DNA of 64,000 bases from Nocardia vulneris (GTDB lineage: Bacteria; Actinomycetota; Actinomycetes; Mycobacteriales; Mycobacteriaceae), in NCBI RefSeq assembly GCF_001613425.1, contig NZ_BDCI01000017.1, positions 372,001 to 436,000 of the forward strand. The letters run 5' to 3'. This document shows positions 43,423-52,715 of this stretch, in pieces (position 1 is the stretch's first letter; every line of letters starts with the position of its first letter). Below the pieces are notes generated by a model. That model was not told the origin of the DNA. It ran no database searches and worked only from the letters and a program-made list of their open reading frames with translations. Made by a program: the position numbers and the translations under genes.

Positions 43423-45300
43423 TCACCGCGGTCCGATACGCGAGTTCAACCAGTCGCCGAGCCAGCCGATGGCGTTGCGGCCCGTCTCGTCGACGATCAG
43501 CGCGCCGTAGTTGACGTGCGCGTTGGACGCGAAAAACATTGCCGCGCTGATGCCGTCGCCGATGAGGTCGAACAGGTTGATCCCGGGCGACGATTTCGAG
43601 GTGGCGAGCGCGGCGGTCAGGTCGTCGAGTCCGGCGTCCTTGCGTTCGGCCGTCAGCATGCCCATCGCGACACCGGCCAGGTCCTGCCCGATCGGCAGCA
43701 GCGCCGAGAGCGCGGCCGCGGCACCGGCGGGATCGGGCTGCTGACCGGGTGGCGGCGCCAGCTTCTCCAGCACCGACCACGCGACTTCCTGGATCCGGCC
43801 CGCGATCTCGGCGAGTTTGGGGATGTCGATGGTCGAGAGCACCGCGGCCGCGATCGTCGCGATCTGCAGGAGGCCTTGCGAATTGGGCACCATCGACAGC
43901 ACCTGCGACACCCATTTCACGTCGACCGCGGCGAGCAGGTCGACCAGGGGTCGCAACTGATTGTTCAAGGTGCCCGCGATGGCGTGCGCGCCCGCGGCGT
44001 CGCGCGCCAGCACCTTCTGCGGGAGCAGCGCCAGGTTGTCCAGGATGCCGCGGAAGTCGAGGGTGGTGACCTTGGCGACGACATCCAGTGCCTGGTTGAC
44101 CATTTCGCTCGGTTTGAGCAGCGCCAGGATGCCCGCCGCGGATTCCAGGACGCCCGCGGGCAAGGTGATCAGCACTTCGATCTGCCCGTTGAGCGAATCG
44201 GACAGACCACTCAGCGCCGCCACTTCGGGTGATCCGGCCGGCAACGTCTCGACACCGTTGTTCAGTAGGTCGGTGGCGTTGCCCGAGATCCTGTTGGCCG
44301 CCGACACGGCGCCGGGCAGATCCGACTCCGCGGCGCCGCTGAGCACCTTGCCGGCGTTGTGTTCGGCCGAACCCGCCGGGGCGGCGGCCAATTGCTTCGC
44401 GGCCGCGCCGGAGCCGACCAGTTCGGCCAGCGGGCGGACGGTGTGCTCGACCGTATCCGCCTGTTCGCGCACCCGGCTGAGATCGACACCACGCGGGTCG
44501 ACCAGGCTCGCCGCCAGCTCACGCACCGCCGCGGCCAGGCCCGGCAGATCCGCCTTGGAGAAGTCCGAGGTCAGGGCGCCGGCCAGCCGGGAGTCGCTGG
44601 GCAGCTTGCTCAGCAGCGAACCCAGCTGTCCGAGTAGCGGATTGGCGTTCTTCTGGATCGAGCAGTAGAGGTCGTTCGGGTCGCAGATCGAGGTGACCCG
44701 GCCGGACAGCGCGCCCATGCCGCGCGGTCGCGGGTCGGCGATCCCCTTGCCCGGGGTGCGCGGGCCGACCGCGGTTTCGCCGGTGGTACCGGCGGCCGGA
44801 TCGGACAGCAGCCCCACGCCGAGCACCCGGTCGGCCGAGATCGGGCCGCGCCCGTTGCCGATATCGGAAGCGATGTCCCCCGCGGCGTCCGCGCCCTGGC
44901 TGTAACCGGTGATGGTGAACTTCGCGCCGGCGCAGCGGGTTCCGTAGTCGCGCAGCGCTTTGCGCGCGTTGGTGAGCGCGGTGTTCTTGCTGTCGGCGTA
45001 GGTGTGGCCGTTGTCGAAGGCCCGTGCCATGTAGGGCGTGAAGTAGATGGCCGACGTGGCGCCGTGCTCGCGCTGGATCGCCTCGGCGATCGGCCTGAGC
45101 ATGCCGATCGGCTGGGCCGGGTCGGCCGCCTCGTTGGTCTCCCAGGTGCCGGGGATGAAGAGATTGAAGGTGTCCGCACAGCCGGATGTTCGGGTGTGCA
45201 CGCTGGCCGGGGAGGCGATTCCGGTGGCACCGAGAGTGACACCGACGGCCACCATCGTGGCCACCACCACACAGCGCTTGGACGAAGGCAGGACAGGCAT
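43423..45300 (-). CDS. Secreted cutinase-family esterase with large internal insertion
   Basis: 625 residues from ATG 45300. The signal peptide spans residues 1-33. The esterase core begins SGCADTFNLFIPGTWE. The nucleophile Ser134 is in TITGYSQGADAAG, and the acid, probably Asp210, in ICDPNDLYC between the disulfide cysteines. In ordinary cutinases the catalytic histidine follows within about 20 residues. Here it appears only at His595 (NAHVNYGALIVDE... WLGDWL). Residues ~214-590 are an inserted helical, Ala/Leu-rich region of unknown fold. Possible substrates include mycolate esters, lipids or polyesters. It acts outside the membrane. Confidence 0.88.
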   Translation of the reverse strand: MPVLPSSKRCVVVATMVAVGVTLGATGIASPASVHTRTSGCADTFNLFIPGTWETNEAADPAQPIGMLRPIAEAIQREHGATSAIYFTPYMARAFDNGHTYADSKNTALTNARKALRDYGTRCAGAKFTITGYSQGADAAGDIASDIGNGRGPISADRVLGVGLLSDPAAGTTGETAVGPRTPGKGIADPRPRGMGALSGRVTSICDPNDLYCSIQKNANPLLGQLGSLLSKLPSDSRLAGALTSDFSKADLPGLAAAVRELAASLVDPRGVDLSRVREQADTVEHTVRPLAELVGSGAAAKQLAAAPAGSAEHNAGKVLSGAAESDLPGAVSAANRISGNATDLLNNGVETLPAGSPEVAALSGLSDSLNGQIEVLITLPAGVLESAAGILALLKPSEMVNQALDVVAKVTTLDFRGILDNLALLPQKVLARDAAGAHAIAGTLNNQLRPLVDLLAAVDVKWVSQVLSMVPNSQGLLQIATIAAAVLSTIDIPKLAEIAGRIQEVAWSVLEKLAPPPGQQPDPAGAAAALSALLPIGQDLAGVAMGMLTAERKDAGLDDLTAALATSKSSPGINLFDLIGDGISAAMFFASNAHVNYGALIVDETGRNAIGWLGDWLNSRIGPR

Positions 45301-45416
45301 CAGAACCTCACCGATATCGATCGGGCACCCGCCGCCACACAGGCGGGCAGGCAAGAGGGCGTACGACTTTCAGCGCGACAACCGTGGTCGCCGCGCTGAC
45401 TGTCGCGAATTCCAGG

Positions 45417-45602
45417 TCAGGACAAATGACCGACAATGGAGGAAAGCAGTTTGAGGCTCAATTTGAGCAAATCGATGCTGTCCCCGATCGACCCGCCGCC
45501 GGACGAACCGGTGCTGCTGCTGAGCGAACTCGAATCGTCACTCGAACCCGAGCCAGCGGCAATGATATTGACCGAATCCATGATGCTGATGAAAGCCGAC
45601 AT
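45417..45602 (-). CDS. Ser/Gly-rich small protein with two amphipathic ends
   Basis: 61 residues from ATG 45602, with AGGCGG about 9 bases upstream. Layout: a hydrophobic start (MSAFISIMDSVNIIAAG), a central stretch of roughly 25 residues almost entirely Ser, Gly, Asp and Thr, then an amphipathic C-terminal helix (SIDLLKLSLKLLSSIVGHL). No signal peptide. It is on the same strand as the cutinase gene, 116 bases upstream of it, and may be co-expressed. The size and lack of export signal recall corynebacterial PorA/PorH-type small outer-membrane proteins, but no sequence match is claimed. Confidence 0.6.
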   Translation of the reverse strand: MSAFISIMDSVNIIAAGSGSSDDSSSLSSSTGSSGGGSIGDSIDLLKLSLKLLSSIVGHLS

Positions 45603-45963
45603 GTCTAGAACCGCCTGTCTTTTACCGGTGTTTGCAGCAACCAGACTCCCCCGCAACCATGTTCGCGTCCAGACCGGTTCAACTGGGGAAGTTGCGCCTA
45701 CCCCGCAGGTCCAGGCAAGAGGCGGTGCCGGGCCGAAAACTGTTCTCCCCACTCCACACCGGGCTGCCGCCGCACCGCGCCACGGGCCGCCCCGCGCTAT
45801 TTCCCCGCGATTGAGAACCACTGCGGCGCAATACGAAATACGCAACGGCCCACCATTTTCATTGCACTGCTTGCAATTTGGATTGCACCCCTTGCGGGGG
45901 CTCGACAAATGGGACATCCTTTCCCGAACGCGGGGAATTCCCGCACGAGGAAAGGACAGTCCC
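45603..45963. other. Divergent promoter region
   Basis: 361 bases between the small Ser/Gly-rich protein and the lactonase gene. Near 45860-45895 there is a cluster of TTGCA/TGCAA half-sites, including the palindrome TTGCACTGCTTGCAA. Around 45932-45950 a CGGGGAATTCCCG palindrome lies close to the lactonase start. Both are candidate operators; no gene is seen. Confidence 0.45.
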
Positions 45964-47112
45964 GTGCGCGATGACGATATCGATCGGCGGCGGTTACTCG
46001 GAATACTGGGCGCGGCAGCGGGTGTCGGCGCGGCATTCGCGACCGGGGCGCTGTGGCCGGCATCGGCGAGTGCGGCGAACGGTCGTCGCGCCTTCCTCGG
46101 TTGCTATACCTCCGGCGACGCGGGCGGCGCCGGGATCGGAGTCGCCGCGGTGGACGAGCGCTCCGGCAGGCTGACCGTCGAGCGCACCGCCGAGGTCGCA
46201 GACCCGTCGTTCTTGGCAGCTTCCCCGGACGGACGCTACCTGTACGCGGTGAACGAGGGATCGGGCGCGGGCACCGCCACCGCCGTGGACCTGCGCGCCG
46301 CGGTGCCGAAGGTGCTGAATACCGTTGCGGTACAGGGCGAAGGTCCCACGCACCTGTGCGTCTCGCCGGACGGGCGCACGGTGCTGACCGCGAACTACAC
46401 CTCGGGCAGTGTCAGCGCGCTGGCGGTCGCCGGGGACGGTCGTCTCGGCGCGGTGACCGACGTCGCCCGGCACCGTGGCACCGGACCCGATCCCGAACGG
46501 CAGGCCGGTCCGCACGCCCACCAGGTGGTGTTCGACCCGTCCGGACGCTGGGTGCTCGCGGTCGACCTCGGCGTCGACTCCGTCTACGTCTACCGGCTCG
46601 CCGCGGGTGAGTTGACCGAGCACGCACAGGTCACGCTGACACCGGGCAGCGGACCGCGGCACCTGACCTTCCATCCCAACGGCCGCACCGCCTTTCTCGC
46701 CAACGAACTCGATTCCACGGTGACCGTGTGCGATTGGCACGCCGAGCGGGGCGAGCTGCGGCCCGGGCAGTCCGTGCCCGCGGACACCGCCACCGGCGGT
46801 GCGCGCAACTACCCGTCCGCGCCGGTCGTCTCCCGTGACGGCCGCTTCCTCTATCTGGCCAACCGCGGCCACGACAACATCGCCACCTTTGCGATCATCG
46901 GCGACGGACTGCTGATCCCGGTGACCACCACCCCCTGCGGCGGCAAGTTCCCGCGCGCGCTCACCCTCGGCCCCGACGGCCGGCGGCTCTACGCCGCGAA
47001 CCAGAAGTCCCACACGATCACCACGCTGCCACTCGACCCTTTCACCGGCCTGCCCGGCGCCGCCACGATCGCCGCCGAGTTCCCGGCCGCCACCTGCGCC
47101 CTGTTCCGCTAG
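45964..47112 (+). CDS. Secreted lactonase-family seven-bladed beta-propeller
   Basis: 382 residues from GTG 45964 behind GGAAAGGA. The N terminus DIDRRRLLGILGAAAG has a twin-arginine-like motif followed by a hydrophobic stretch and an Ala-rich cleavage region. The repeats SPDGRYLYAVNEGSG, SPDGRTVLTANYTSG, HPNGRTAFLANELDS and GPDGRRLYAANQKSH belong to the YbhE/6-phosphogluconolactonase-like propeller. A Tat-exported lactonase cannot be the cytosolic pentose-phosphate enzyme, so its substrate is unknown. Confidence 0.85.
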   Translation: MRDDDIDRRRLLGILGAAAGVGAAFATGALWPASASAANGRRAFLGCYTSGDAGGAGIGVAAVDERSGRLTVERTAEVADPSFLAASPDGRYLYAVNEGSGAGTATAVDLRAAVPKVLNTVAVQGEGPTHLCVSPDGRTVLTANYTSGSVSALAVAGDGRLGAVTDVARHRGTGPDPERQAGPHAHQVVFDPSGRWVLAVDLGVDSVYVYRLAAGELTEHAQVTLTPGSGPRHLTFHPNGRTAFLANELDSTVTVCDWHAERGELRPGQSVPADTATGGARNYPSAPVVSRDGRFLYLANRGHDNIATFAIIGDGLLIPVTTTPCGGKFPRALTLGPDGRRLYAANQKSHTITTLPLDPFTGLPGAATIAAEFPAATCALFR

Positions 47113-47183
47113 CGAAACTCGCTGTCGGTGGCGGCGGTCGGACTGGAATACTGCACGTCCCGACAACCGAGAAGGGACCTCTC

Positions 47184-48947
47184 GTGACCCATCCAGGGGT
47201 TGTGCCGCTGCTCGACCGTGTTGCCGACGCCGTCTCCGACGCGATCGGCCGCACCCGCCCGGAACTGGCGGGGGCGGACCCGGTGCTCCGACCTTCCGAA
47301 CGCGCCGACTTCCAGTCCAACGCCGCACTCGCCCTGGCCGAACGGCTCGGGGTCAGGCCGGCCGAGTACGCGGCCGAGCTCGTCGCGGCGTTGGCACCCG
47401 GGCCGGGTCGGCCGGTGGCGACGGCGGCGGTGTCCGGCCCGGGATTCGTGAACATCACCGTGCCGGACCGGGTGCTGTGGGCGCAGGTCGCGGCCCGGCT
47501 GTCGGATACCCGGCTCGGGGTGCCCGCGACCGAGCACGGTCGGCGCACGGTGCTCGATTACTCCGCGCCCAATATCGCCAAGGAGATGCACGTCGGGCAC
47601 CTGCGGACGACGATCATCGGCGACAGCCTGGCGCGGGTGCTCGGCTTCCTCGGCGCCGCCGTCATCCGCCAGAACCACCTGGGCGACTGGGGAACTCAGT
47701 TCGGCATGCTCATCCAGTATCTCGACGAGCACCCCGACGCGCGTTGGCGCCACGACGACGTCGCCGACGGCGCCGCGGTGTCCGCGCTCGACCGGTTGTA
47801 TCGCGCGGCGCGGGCCGCCTTCGACGCCGATCCGAACTTCGCCGACCGGTCGCGCGCGCGGGTGGTCGCCTTGCAGGCGGGCGATTCGCCGACCCTGGAT
47901 CGCTGGCACGACATCGTCGCCGAATCGGAGCGCGCATTCGCCGATATCTACGCGCAGTTGGGCGTCCTGCTCACGCCGGACGACTCGGTGGGCGAATCGT
48001 TCTACAACCCCATGCTTTCCGGCATCGTCGCGGAATTACTCGAACAGGGCGTCGCGGTGGACAGCAACGGCGCGACGGTGGTGTTCTCCGCCGAGGTCAC
48101 CGGCCCCGACGGTGCGCCGGTGCCACTGATGGTCCGCAAGAGCGACGGCGGATACGGCTACGACACCACGGATCTGGCGACGATCCGCTACCGCATCGAC
48201 ACCCTGCACGCGCAGCGGCTGCTGTACGTGACCGATGCCCGGCAGGCACTGCATTTCCGGCTGATCTTCGAAACAGCCAGGCGCGCAGGGTGGTTGCACG
48301 ACGGCATCGAGGCCGAGCACGTCCCGTTCGGCACGGTGCTCGGCCCGGACGGCACACCGTTCAAGACCAGGGCGGGCGGCACCGTGCGGCTGGGCGATCT
48401 GCTCGACGCCGCCGTGGCGCGGGCCCGCGCGGTGGTCGCGGCGAAGAATCCCGGGCTGACGGCCACCGAATTGGACGCCATCGCAACGCAATCCGGCATC
48501 GGCGCGGTCAAGTACGCGGACCTGTCGACCGCACGGGTCAAGGACTACACCTTCGACCTCGACCGGATGGTCGCCTTCACCGGTAATACCGCCGTCTATC
48601 TGCAATACGCGCACGCGCGCATCCGGTCCCTCCTCGGCAAGGCCGGTGCCCCCGCGCCTGCGGTCGCCACCGACGGCCCACTCGAAACGGCCGAACGCGC
48701 CCTCGTCTTGACGTTGGACGCGTACGGCACCACCGTCGCCGAGGTCGGCAGCACGCTCGAACCCCATCGCCTGTGTGGCTACCTCTACCGGCTGGCCCGC
48801 GATTTCACGACGTTCTACGACGCCTGCCCGGTGCTCAAAGCCGATAAGCCGCAACGTGGTAACCGCCTGGCCCTGTGCGACCTCACGGCCCAGACCCTCG
48901 CCCACGGTCTGGACCTGCTCGGTATCGCCGCTCCGGAACGGATGTGA
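47184..48947 (+). CDS. argS: Arginyl-tRNA synthetase
   Basis: 587 residues from GTG 47184 behind GAAGGGA. The N-terminal ArgRS-specific domain, the HIGH-type signature APNIAKEMHVGHLRTTIIGD (within limits quoted), QNHLGDWGTQFGML, PFKTRAGGTVRLGDLLD in place of KMSKS, and the DALR anticodon-binding end are all in order. It charges tRNA-Arg. Its isolated position beside secreted enzymes leaves open that it is a second copy. Confidence 0.93.
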   Translation: MTHPGVVPLLDRVADAVSDAIGRTRPELAGADPVLRPSERADFQSNAALALAERLGVRPAEYAAELVAALAPGPGRPVATAAVSGPGFVNITVPDRVLWAQVAARLSDTRLGVPATEHGRRTVLDYSAPNIAKEMHVGHLRTTIIGDSLARVLGFLGAAVIRQNHLGDWGTQFGMLIQYLDEHPDARWRHDDVADGAAVSALDRLYRAARAAFDADPNFADRSRARVVALQAGDSPTLDRWHDIVAESERAFADIYAQLGVLLTPDDSVGESFYNPMLSGIVAELLEQGVAVDSNGATVVFSAEVTGPDGAPVPLMVRKSDGGYGYDTTDLATIRYRIDTLHAQRLLYVTDARQALHFRLIFETARRAGWLHDGIEAEHVPFGTVLGPDGTPFKTRAGGTVRLGDLLDAAVARARAVVAAKNPGLTATELDAIATQSGIGAVKYADLSTARVKDYTFDLDRMVAFTGNTAVYLQYAHARIRSLLGKAGAPAPAVATDGPLETAERALVLTLDAYGTTVAEVGSTLEPHRLCGYLYRLARDFTTFYDACPVLKADKPQRGNRLALCDLTAQTLAHGLDLLGIAAPERM

Positions 48948-48962
48948 CACCCGCACACGGCG

Positions 48963-48993
48963 GAGCCGGACCGCGTGACACGCGGCCCGGCTC
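48963..48993. terminator. Bidirectional hairpin terminator
   Basis: GAGCCGGACCGCG at 48963-48975 pairs with 48981-48993 with a single mismatch and a 5-base loop; it lies between the convergent argS and peptidase genes. Confidence 0.78.
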
Positions 48994-49007
48994 TGCTGTT
49001 GTGCCGG

Positions 49008-50552
49008 TTACTGCTTGGCGGTCACGACCGAGTACAGGTCGTCCCACGCCTTCGGCTTCGGCGGCGCCGGGACGGCCGAACGCGGTGCGCCGCCCCGCTT
49101 GCCGCCGTCGAAGGTCGCGTCGGAGGGCTTGTACGCGGGCTTGCCCTTATCGGTCAGCCAGGTCTTGAACAAGGCGTTGGTGCTGCGCCCGGTGACCGCG
49201 TTGGCCATCTCGATGAAGTCCGCGACCTTGGCATTGCCGAACTGGTATTTGGTCAGCCATTCGCGCAGCATCCGATAGAAGACGTCGTCGTCACCGATCG
49301 CGCTGCGGAAGGCCTGGATCGCCAGCGCGCCGCGGCTGTACAACTCGGCGGGCAGCACATTGGCCGGCCCCGGATCGGTCAGCACGACATCCCAATTGAT
49401 CCGGGTCGAGGTGGCATAGGCGTAATCGGCGATTTCCGCCGCGGTGCCGGTGCCGTTCTTCTCCGACCAGAGGTATTCCATGTAACTGGCGAAACCTTCG
49501 TTCAGCCAGCCGTCTTTCCAAGTCGCCACCGAGGTCGAATCGCCGAACCACTGGTGCGCGTTCTCGTGCACCACCACCGAATCGTTCTTACCGCGCTTGA
49601 AGAAGCCGTCGGTATAGGTGGGCATGGTCTGGGTTTCCAGCGCGAAGCCACCCATCTTCGCGTCCACCACACCACCGGTGGATTCGAACGGGTACGGCGT
49701 GAGCTGGCTCGCCAGCCAATCGACGATCTCGGGTGTCCGCTCGATGCTGGCCTTGGCGTTGGCCCGCACGGTCGGATCCAGATCCGTCGCGTAGGCGGTC
49801 AGGTTGGGCCGGGCCGGAGTGCCCGCCCCCTGTCCGCCGCGCTCGTACTTGCCGATCGCCAGGTAGGTCGCGTAGGTCATCTGCGGGTTCTTGCTGAGCC
49901 AGTTGTGCCGCTTCCAGCCCGGAATGTTCTGCGTCACACTGGTTTCCACACCGTTGGACAGGACGTCCATATTCTCCGGCGCGAGCACCGACACCGCATA
50001 GGTCGCCTTGTCGGTCGGGTGATCGTTGCTCGGGTACCACCATTCGGCGGAGAAGGGCTCGTTGGAGATCAGCGCGCCGTTGGGGTTCTCCACCCAGTTG
50101 CGCGCGCCGGCCGCGTTCGCCACCCGCGACGGGATGTCGTTGTAGGCGACCACCGTGGTGAACTCGGCGCCCACGGCCAGGTTGGCGGGCAGCGTCACCG
50201 CCAGCTTGTCCTTGCCCAGGGTGTATTTGGCGGCCTTGTTGTTCACCAGCACGGACTGGGTCTGCAAAAGGAAGTCGAACCCGATCGCGGACCCGGCCTT
50301 CAAATCCTGCTTGGCTTTCGCCGTGATCGTCGTCGACCCGGACAGCCGGCCCGAGGACGGATCGAACTTCAGGTCGATGCTGTAATTGGAAACGTCGTAG
50401 GCGGCGCTGCCGATATTCGGGAAATTGGGGTCACCTATCCCGGTCAGCGGTGCCGCGGCGGCCGTGCCTGTACTCGAGATCAAAGCCGCCGCCACCAGCA
50501 GCGGAACGGCTCGCACCGAAACAGAGTGCAACACGGGAAAACGCCTCGTCAT
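49008..50552 (-). CDS. Secreted M1-family metallopeptidase
   Basis: 514 residues from ATG 50552 behind GGAG. The signal peptide ends TGTAAAAP near residue 36. The N-terminal beta domain follows, then the substrate-binding strand AKMGGFALETQTMP (the GAMEN equivalent), and the zinc site VVHENAHQWFGD with the second glutamate in WLNEGFASYMEYLW. The C-terminal helical domain is short, ending in a Pro/Lys/Arg-rich tail. It is an exported zinc aminopeptidase-like enzyme of the ClpP-independent M1 clan; peptide specificity is unknown. Confidence 0.92.
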   Translation of the reverse strand: MTRRFPVLHSVSVRAVPLLVAAALISSTGTAAAAPLTGIGDPNFPNIGSAAYDVSNYSIDLKFDPSSGRLSGSTTITAKAKQDLKAGSAIGFDFLLQTQSVLVNNKAAKYTLGKDKLAVTLPANLAVGAEFTTVVAYNDIPSRVANAAGARNWVENPNGALISNEPFSAEWWYPSNDHPTDKATYAVSVLAPENMDVLSNGVETSVTQNIPGWKRHNWLSKNPQMTYATYLAIGKYERGGQGAGTPARPNLTAYATDLDPTVRANAKASIERTPEIVDWLASQLTPYPFESTGGVVDAKMGGFALETQTMPTYTDGFFKRGKNDSVVVHENAHQWFGDSTSVATWKDGWLNEGFASYMEYLWSEKNGTGTAAEIADYAYATSTRINWDVVLTDPGPANVLPAELYSRGALAIQAFRSAIGDDDVFYRMLREWLTKYQFGNAKVADFIEMANAVTGRSTNALFKTWLTDKGKPAYKPSDATFDGGKRGGAPRSAVPAPPKPKAWDDLYSVVTAKQ

Positions 50553-50865
50553 AAAAGAACTCCAATGTGTCGTGCACGCGGATTCGCGTCTCGCCCAAGA
50601 TCTTTCGATACCAGAGAAACACATCGTTTCGGTCCGCTCGACTGGAGATCAACTGGGGAATTCCGACCGGCCCGGACGAATTTCCGGACGCCGGAACTCT
50701 GCACACACCGGCCCGGATCGATCCGACCGGTGGAGCTGGGTCGGGCGCATCGCGACCGGTCGGATACGCTCCCCCGACACATGTTCAGGCGACGGAGCCG
50801 ACCGCATCGGCCCGCGATGCGGTGCGCCGATCGGGAAGCCTGAGAGGTCTGAGACGAGGAGCGGC
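50553..50865. other. Divergent promoter region
   Basis: 313 bases between the M1 peptidase and the dehydratase gene. Apart from the inverted repeat at 50801-50823 nothing distinct is seen. Confidence 0.45.
50801..50823. promoter_or_regulatory. Inverted repeat upstream of the dehydratase
   Basis: ACCGCATCG and CGATGCGGT are perfect 9-bp arms about a 5-base centre, 43 bases before the GTG start. Operator or leader hairpin. Confidence 0.5.
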
Positions 50866-51900
50866 GTGACAGAAGCAGCGTTCGACGTGGCCGGGTTGGT
50901 CGGGCACCACTACCGGGCCGACGACTACTACGAGGTCGGCCGGGAGAAAATCCGCGAATACGCGCGGGCGGTACAGGATTTCCATCCCGCGCACTGGAGC
51001 GAGGACGCGGCCGACGAACTCGGCTACACCGGTCTCGTCGCACCGACCACGTTCATCTCGATCGCGGCCATGCTGGCCAATCGCCGGCTCTTCGAGACCG
51101 TCATCACCGGATACGACGGATTCGTGCAGACCGATCAGGTCTTCGAGATGTATCAGCCGGTGGTCACCGGCGACCGCCTGATCGGCGACGTCGAACTCGA
51201 GGCCGTGCGCCGGGTGGCGGGCAAGGATCTGCTCACCGTCAAGAACATCTTCTCCGACCAGTCGGGGCGGGTCATGCAGGTCATGCACACCACCGTGGTC
51301 GGCCTCACCGCCGAGGACGTCGCCGAGGGCATCGGCGCGGCGATCGAGCGGGTGATCATGCACGGCATCGAGGTGTTCACCCGGATCAGCCCCGCCGACG
51401 CCGCGCCGCAGGTCGATCCGGCCGGCGTCCCGGTCGCTTCGATCCCCTCCGAGGTGAGCCGAACCCGCCTGCCGCACACCGCGGTTCGTTTCGAAGACCT
51501 CACCGTCGGCACCGAACTCCCGGCCCGGACCACCCGGCTCACCCGCGGCGATCTGGTGAACTACGCGGGCGTGGCCGGTGACGCCAACCCGATCCACTGG
51601 CACGACGACGTGGCCGCGCTCACCGGGCTCCCCGACGTGATCGCGCACGGCATGCTCACCATGGGGCTGGGCGCGGGGTTCATCACCGGCTGGCTCGGCG
51701 ACCCGGGTGCGATGACCCGCTACGGCGTTCGCCTCTCGAACTACACCGTCGTCGAGGCCCGCACTGTCGGCACCATCGAGTTCACCGGCCGGGTCAAGTC
51801 GCTCGACGCCGAAGCCCGCAGCGCCGTCATCGCCATCACCGCGAAGTCCGCGGGCCGCAAGATCTTCGGCCTCGCCACGGCGGACGTCCGCTTCCGCTGA
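50866..51900 (+). CDS. Two-domain MaoC/HadAB-like (R)-hydroxyacyl dehydratase
   Basis: 344 residues from GTG 50866 behind ACGAGGAG. The N-terminal hot-dog domain (VGREKIREYARAVQDFHPAHW, YTGLVAPTTFISI) lacks the active-site Asp/His pair in canonical form, like HadA. The C-terminal domain carries the hydratase-2 motif YAGVAGDANPIHWHDDVA. This fused HadA+HadB layout fits dehydration of 3-hydroxyacyl-ACP or -CoA. In mycolate makers HadAB serves fatty-acid elongation, but this stand-alone fusion may serve another acyl pathway. Confidence 0.85.
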   Translation: MTEAAFDVAGLVGHHYRADDYYEVGREKIREYARAVQDFHPAHWSEDAADELGYTGLVAPTTFISIAAMLANRRLFETVITGYDGFVQTDQVFEMYQPVVTGDRLIGDVELEAVRRVAGKDLLTVKNIFSDQSGRVMQVMHTTVVGLTAEDVAEGIGAAIERVIMHGIEVFTRISPADAAPQVDPAGVPVASIPSEVSRTRLPHTAVRFEDLTVGTELPARTTRLTRGDLVNYAGVAGDANPIHWHDDVAALTGLPDVIAHGMLTMGLGAGFITGWLGDPGAMTRYGVRLSNYTVVEARTVGTIEFTGRVKSLDAEARSAVIAITAKSAGRKIFGLATADVRFR

Positions 51901-51903
51901 CGC

Positions 51904-52674
51904 TCAGTCGAGCACGACGAGTCGCGTCCCGGGCAGCAGACGCGACGGCGGGAGACCGAACATGGTGTGGAACGTGTCGGTGAGGTGCGACGGGCTGGCG
52001 AAGCCGGCTTCGACGGCGGCGGTGGTCAGATCCGCGCCCTTGGACACGGCGCGCCCGACCGAGAGGACGCGCGCCCAGAGCCGGTAGCGGCGGAAGCTGG
52101 TACCGGACTGGGCGGCGAACAGGTGCAGGAAACGAGAGGTCGAAAGGTGGGCCGCCGCGGCCAGTTCGCCCGCCGAGTTCGCGCCGGCCGGATGCGCCAG
52201 CAGCGCCGCGGCGGCACCCGCGATCCTGGGGTCCACCGCGGATCTACGGGAACCACAGGCCAGTTCGATCGCGGCGACGGGGTCGAACTCCGCGTGCGCG
52301 GCGAGAGCGAGCAGGTCGTGTTCGTTGCTGTGTGCCAGGCCGATCCCGGCCGCGCTCGCGGTCATCCGGTCCCAGCACGACTTCGCGTGCGGCGACGTCG
52401 GATCGATGTAGCAGAACAGCATTCGCGCGCCGCCCGCGACCAGCCGATGCGCCCGCCGCGGCGGAATCAACGCGGTGCGAACGGCTTTCGAGATTCCGTC
52501 GACGTGCAGGGTGAACGGCGCGTCGAGGCCGACCGCGAGACAGTGCACCGAGCCGCTGTGCGCGTCGAGCTGTAACGAGGGGCCGCGATAGACCGCGTGG
52601 CCGGGCCACAACCACACGGTCGCGGGCGCAAGACAGCTCGTTTCTGGAAGTGGCGCACCGTCCATGATCGCCAT
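51904..52674 (-). CDS. AraC-family regulator
   Basis: 256 residues. The C-terminal double helix-turn-helix is SAGELAAAAHLSTSRFLHLFAAQSGTSFRRY and LTTAAVEAGFASPSHLTDTFHTMFGLPPSRL, each cited in part. The N-terminal cupin-like half begins TVWLWPGHAVYRGPSLQL. It is divergent from a small membrane-protein gene across 41 bases, the probable target. Confidence 0.88.
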   Translation of the reverse strand: MAIMDGAPLPETSCLAPATVWLWPGHAVYRGPSLQLDAHSGSVHCLAVGLDAPFTLHVDGISKAVRTALIPPRRAHRLVAGGARMLFCYIDPTSPHAKSCWDRMTASAAGIGLAHSNEHDLLALAAHAEFDPVAAIELACGSRRSAVDPRIAGAAAALLAHPAGANSAGELAAAAHLSTSRFLHLFAAQSGTSFRRYRLWARVLSVGRAVSKGADLTTAAVEAGFASPSHLTDTFHTMFGLPPSRLLPGTRLVVLD

Positions 52675-52715
52675 GCTTGCACGACTACGACAACGTCGGG
52701 AAAGGCGGGCCGGAA

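Noticed and set aside
48975-50843. 622-codon frame opposite the M1 peptidase
   Set aside because: Shadow frame; the minus-strand gene has a signal peptide and complete zinc motif.
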